64,000 nt of DNA. Source: Actinomadura parmotrematis. GTDB taxonomy: Bacteria; Actinomycetota; Actinomycetes; Streptosporangiales; Streptosporangiaceae. Shown one piece after another: positions 62,607 to 64,000 of this stretch. Numbering within the stretch: the stretch's first letter is position 1; each line of letters begins with the position of its first letter. The stretch covers positions 248,001 to 312,000 of the forward strand of contig NZ_JAIBOA010000007.1 of the NCBI RefSeq assembly GCF_019458805.1, given 5' to 3'. Position numbers and translations under genes: made by a program. The notes below the pieces were generated by a model. It did not search any database and was not told the origin of the DNA. It saw only the letters and a program-made list of their open reading frames with translations.

Positions 62607-62989
62607 GCACCGACCCGCGCGAGGGCCTGACCGTCACCCACCGCCGCTACGTCCCCTACGCCCACGCCCACTACGCCGGCGACCTGGTCGACGGCGCCTA
62701 CACCCTGGGGCTGTTCGGGGACGTGGCGACCGAGGTGTGCATCCGCGCCGACGGCGACGAGGGGCTGTTCGCCGGCTACCAGGACGTGATCTTCCATGCG
62801 CCGGTGCGGGCCGGGGACGTGCTGGAGGCCAGCGCGACCGTCACCCGCGTCGGCCGCCGCAGCCGCACCCTGGCGCTGGAGGCGCGGGTGGTGTGCCGGG
62901 GCCGCCCCGACCGGGGGCCGTCGGCGGCCGAGGCGCTGGCCGAGCCGATCGTGGTCGTCACCGCGACCGGAACCGTCGTGGTGCCCTGA
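62603..62989 (+). CDS. kal: 3-Aminobutyryl-CoA ammonia-lyase
   Basis: Removes ammonia from 3-aminobutyryl-CoA to give crotonyl-CoA late in lysine fermentation, 128 aa. Hotdog fold: HYAGDLVDGAYTLGLFGDVATEV, YQDVIFHAPVRAGDVLEASATV, SRTLALEARVVC. Length and context (GTGA overlap with kamE) match Kal; an acyl-CoA thioesterase of similar fold is the alternative. Kce and the CoA transferase usual in the cluster are absent here. Confidence 0.88.
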   Translation: MSTDPREGLTVTHRRYVPYAHAHYAGDLVDGAYTLGLFGDVATEVCIRADGDEGLFAGYQDVIFHAPVRAGDVLEASATVTRVGRRSRTLALEARVVCRGRPDRGPSAAEALAEPIVVVTATGTVVVP

Positions 62990-63041
62990 CCCGGGTGCGC
63001 CGACCAGCGCGAACACGGTGTCGTCGCAGTCCAGACGGCGG

Positions 63042-63069
63042 TTGACAAGGGCCCGGAAGTGGGTAGTTT
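63042..63069 (+). promoter_or_regulatory. Candidate lnt promoter with long leader
   Basis: TTGACA, 16-base spacer, TAGTTT. The predicted start near 63076 gives a 5' leader of about 440 bases before lnt. The 530-base gap (62990-63519) contains no convincing gene. A second possible -10 is TAGCGT at 63432-63437. Confidence 0.55.
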
Positions 63070-63273
63070 TGCTGCAGTCCAGCACGGGACTCACCGATCG
63101 GCCGCTCACGGCGCCGCCGGATACCGCGCCAGGACGGGGCCGCGCGCGGAGCGCACGCGCGGAACGTCCATGCCAGGTGCGGGCACCGCGGCCGCGTCAG
63201 GGTGGAGCCGCCCGATCGGGCGGGGGGTTGGACCAGGGGAGGCCCCGGCATCCAGGAGAAAACGGAGCACCGT

Positions 63274-63323
63274 TCCCACCGCCTGTGGGACGACTCCGGC
63301 CCGATGGTTGCCGCGGGCCTTTT
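63274..63323 (+). other. Two consecutive hairpins with T tract in the lnt leader
   Basis: TCCCAC-CGCCT-GTGGGA (63274-63290), then GGCCCG-N10-CGGGCC followed directly by TTTT (63298-63323), which looks like a terminator hairpin. They stand about 200 bases downstream of the candidate start and 200 before the lnt ATG. An attenuator or riboswitch is possible; no known class is recognised. Confidence 0.4.
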
Positions 63324-63519
63324 CCCGTGCCCGCACCCTTGCGCGCCCCCGGCGCGTCCCGGCGGCCCGCGGCGCGAGCCCGCGGGGCGATCGTGATCGG
63401 CCCCCGGTCGTGATCGTGGCCGCGGACCGGTAGCGTTCCAGGTGACGACTCTTCCGCGCGGGCCGAGCGGCCGGCGCGTCCGGGCGCGGCAGCGGGCCCG
63501 GCACATCCCGACAGGAGCC

Positions 63520-64000
63520 ATGGTGGCGCAGGAGACCCTCTCCGGGCGGCAGCCCGAGTCGCCGCCCGCCCCGGGGCCCGGGGTGGGCCGGGCGGCGGTC
63601 CTGCGGCGCGGCGGCCGCGCGGGCTGGCCGCGCACGCTGCTGGCGGTGGCCGCCGGGCCGCTCATGTGGGCGGCGTTCCCGCCCCAGGACCTCACGCCGC
63701 TCGCCCCGGTCGGGGTGGCGATGCTGGCGGCCGCCCTGTACGGGCAGCGCGCCCGCACCGGCGCCTGGCTCGGGCTGCTGGCGGGGCTGGCGTTCTTCCT
63801 GCCGGTCCTGACCGGCATCGCCAGGATCGGCCCGGACGCCTGGGCCGGGCTGTCGCTGGTGGAGGCGCTGTACTGGCTGCCGCTCGGCGCGCTCGGCGCG
63901 CTGGTGACGCGGCTGCGGGGCTGGCCGGTGTGGTCGGCGGCGCTGTGGGTGGCCGACGAGGCGCTGCGCGGCCGCGCGCCCTTCGGCGGCTTCCCGTGGG
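63520..64000 (+). CDS. lnt: Apolipoprotein N-acyltransferase Lnt (3' end outside window)
   Basis: Transfers an acyl chain to the N-terminal cysteine of lipoproteins in the membrane. The first 160 residues are present: a Pro/Gly/Arg-rich start, then helices with MWAAFPPQDLTPLAPVGVAML, GAWLGLLAGLAFFLPVL and the family's WVADEALRGRAPFGGFPW. The nitrilase-like catalytic domain lies beyond the end. ATG 63520 follows ACAGGAG. Mycobacterial relatives are fused or linked to a polyprenyl-mannose synthase; that cannot be checked here. Confidence 0.9.
   Translation, partial: MVAQETLSGRQPESPPAPGPGVGRAAVLRRGGRAGWPRTLLAVAAGPLMWAAFPPQDLTPLAPVGVAMLAAALYGQRARTGAWLGLLAGLAFFLPVLTGIARIGPDAWAGLSLVEALYWLPLGALGALVTRLRGWPVWSAALWVADEALRGRAPFGGFPW

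Noticed and set aside
63320..63420. 6C-type small RNA, from two C-rich stretches
   Set aside because: The C runs are only five long and the hairpins do not match the known 6C layout.

Overview
The window is GC-rich DNA from an actinobacterium. It carries the complete Pup-proteasome locus, two Lsr2-type nucleoid proteins, an F420-type LLM oxidoreductase and many GTG starts. Gene order recB-like / M50 / trmI / mpa / dop / pup / endonuclease VII / prcB / prcA / pafA / FKBP / pafB / pafC / tatA / tatC / helY matches the block known from Streptomyces and Streptosporangiales. I infer a Streptosporangiales-like filamentous actinomycete, possibly Thermomonosporaceae. I see no tRNA, rRNA, CRISPR array or insertion sequence.

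Layout. 1-1815: end of a Dpp/Opp-type peptide importer operon (two ATPases). 1903-7446: a MacB/FtsX-like ABC exporter and a LuxR-type two-component system. 7559-27173: the proteasome/pupylation/Tat block, interrupted by a duplicated endonuclease VII gene between pup and prcB and by a COG2345-type regulator, a DUF3291 gene and a DUF3866 gene between FKBP and pafB. 27307-32245: Ski2-like helicase and an APC permease. 32363-34987: tandem Lsr2 paralogues, then a haem-degradation pair with a clear iron box. 35043-42266: RNB ribonuclease, Crp-like regulator, 5'-3' exonuclease, ANTAR/GAF/PAS/SpoIIE phosphatase, M24 peptidase. 42370-44765: sugar-import ATPase divergent from its LacI-type regulator, with two perfect operators. 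44874-53005: mixed metabolic and redox genes. 53076-62989: a lysine degradation region. 63520-64000: start of lnt.

How the genes work together. Dop deamidates Pup (ending GGQ), PafA ligates it to targets, Mpa unfolds them and PrcBA degrades them; PafBC is a WYL-type transcription activator pair. In the lysine region KamA (lysine 2,3-aminomutase), KamDE (B12-dependent 5,6-aminomutase), Kdd (3,5-diaminohexanoate dehydrogenase) and Kal (3-aminobutyryl-CoA ammonia-lyase) are most of the pathway known from lysine-fermenting anaerobes. The cleavage enzyme Kce and the CoA transferase are not in the window. A haem-oxygenase-like di-iron protein lies next to kamA.

Regulatory layer. A 19-bp sequence with a TACAATGTA palindrome occurs identically at two loci (upstream of the RNB gene, and at the end of kamA) and nearly so upstream of pafA. 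Several genes show a TANNNT box 6-8 bases before the start codon, suggesting leaderless transcripts. Other sites are an iron box, LacI operators, a CRP-spaced palindrome, DosR-like boxes and an array of five GACAC repeats.
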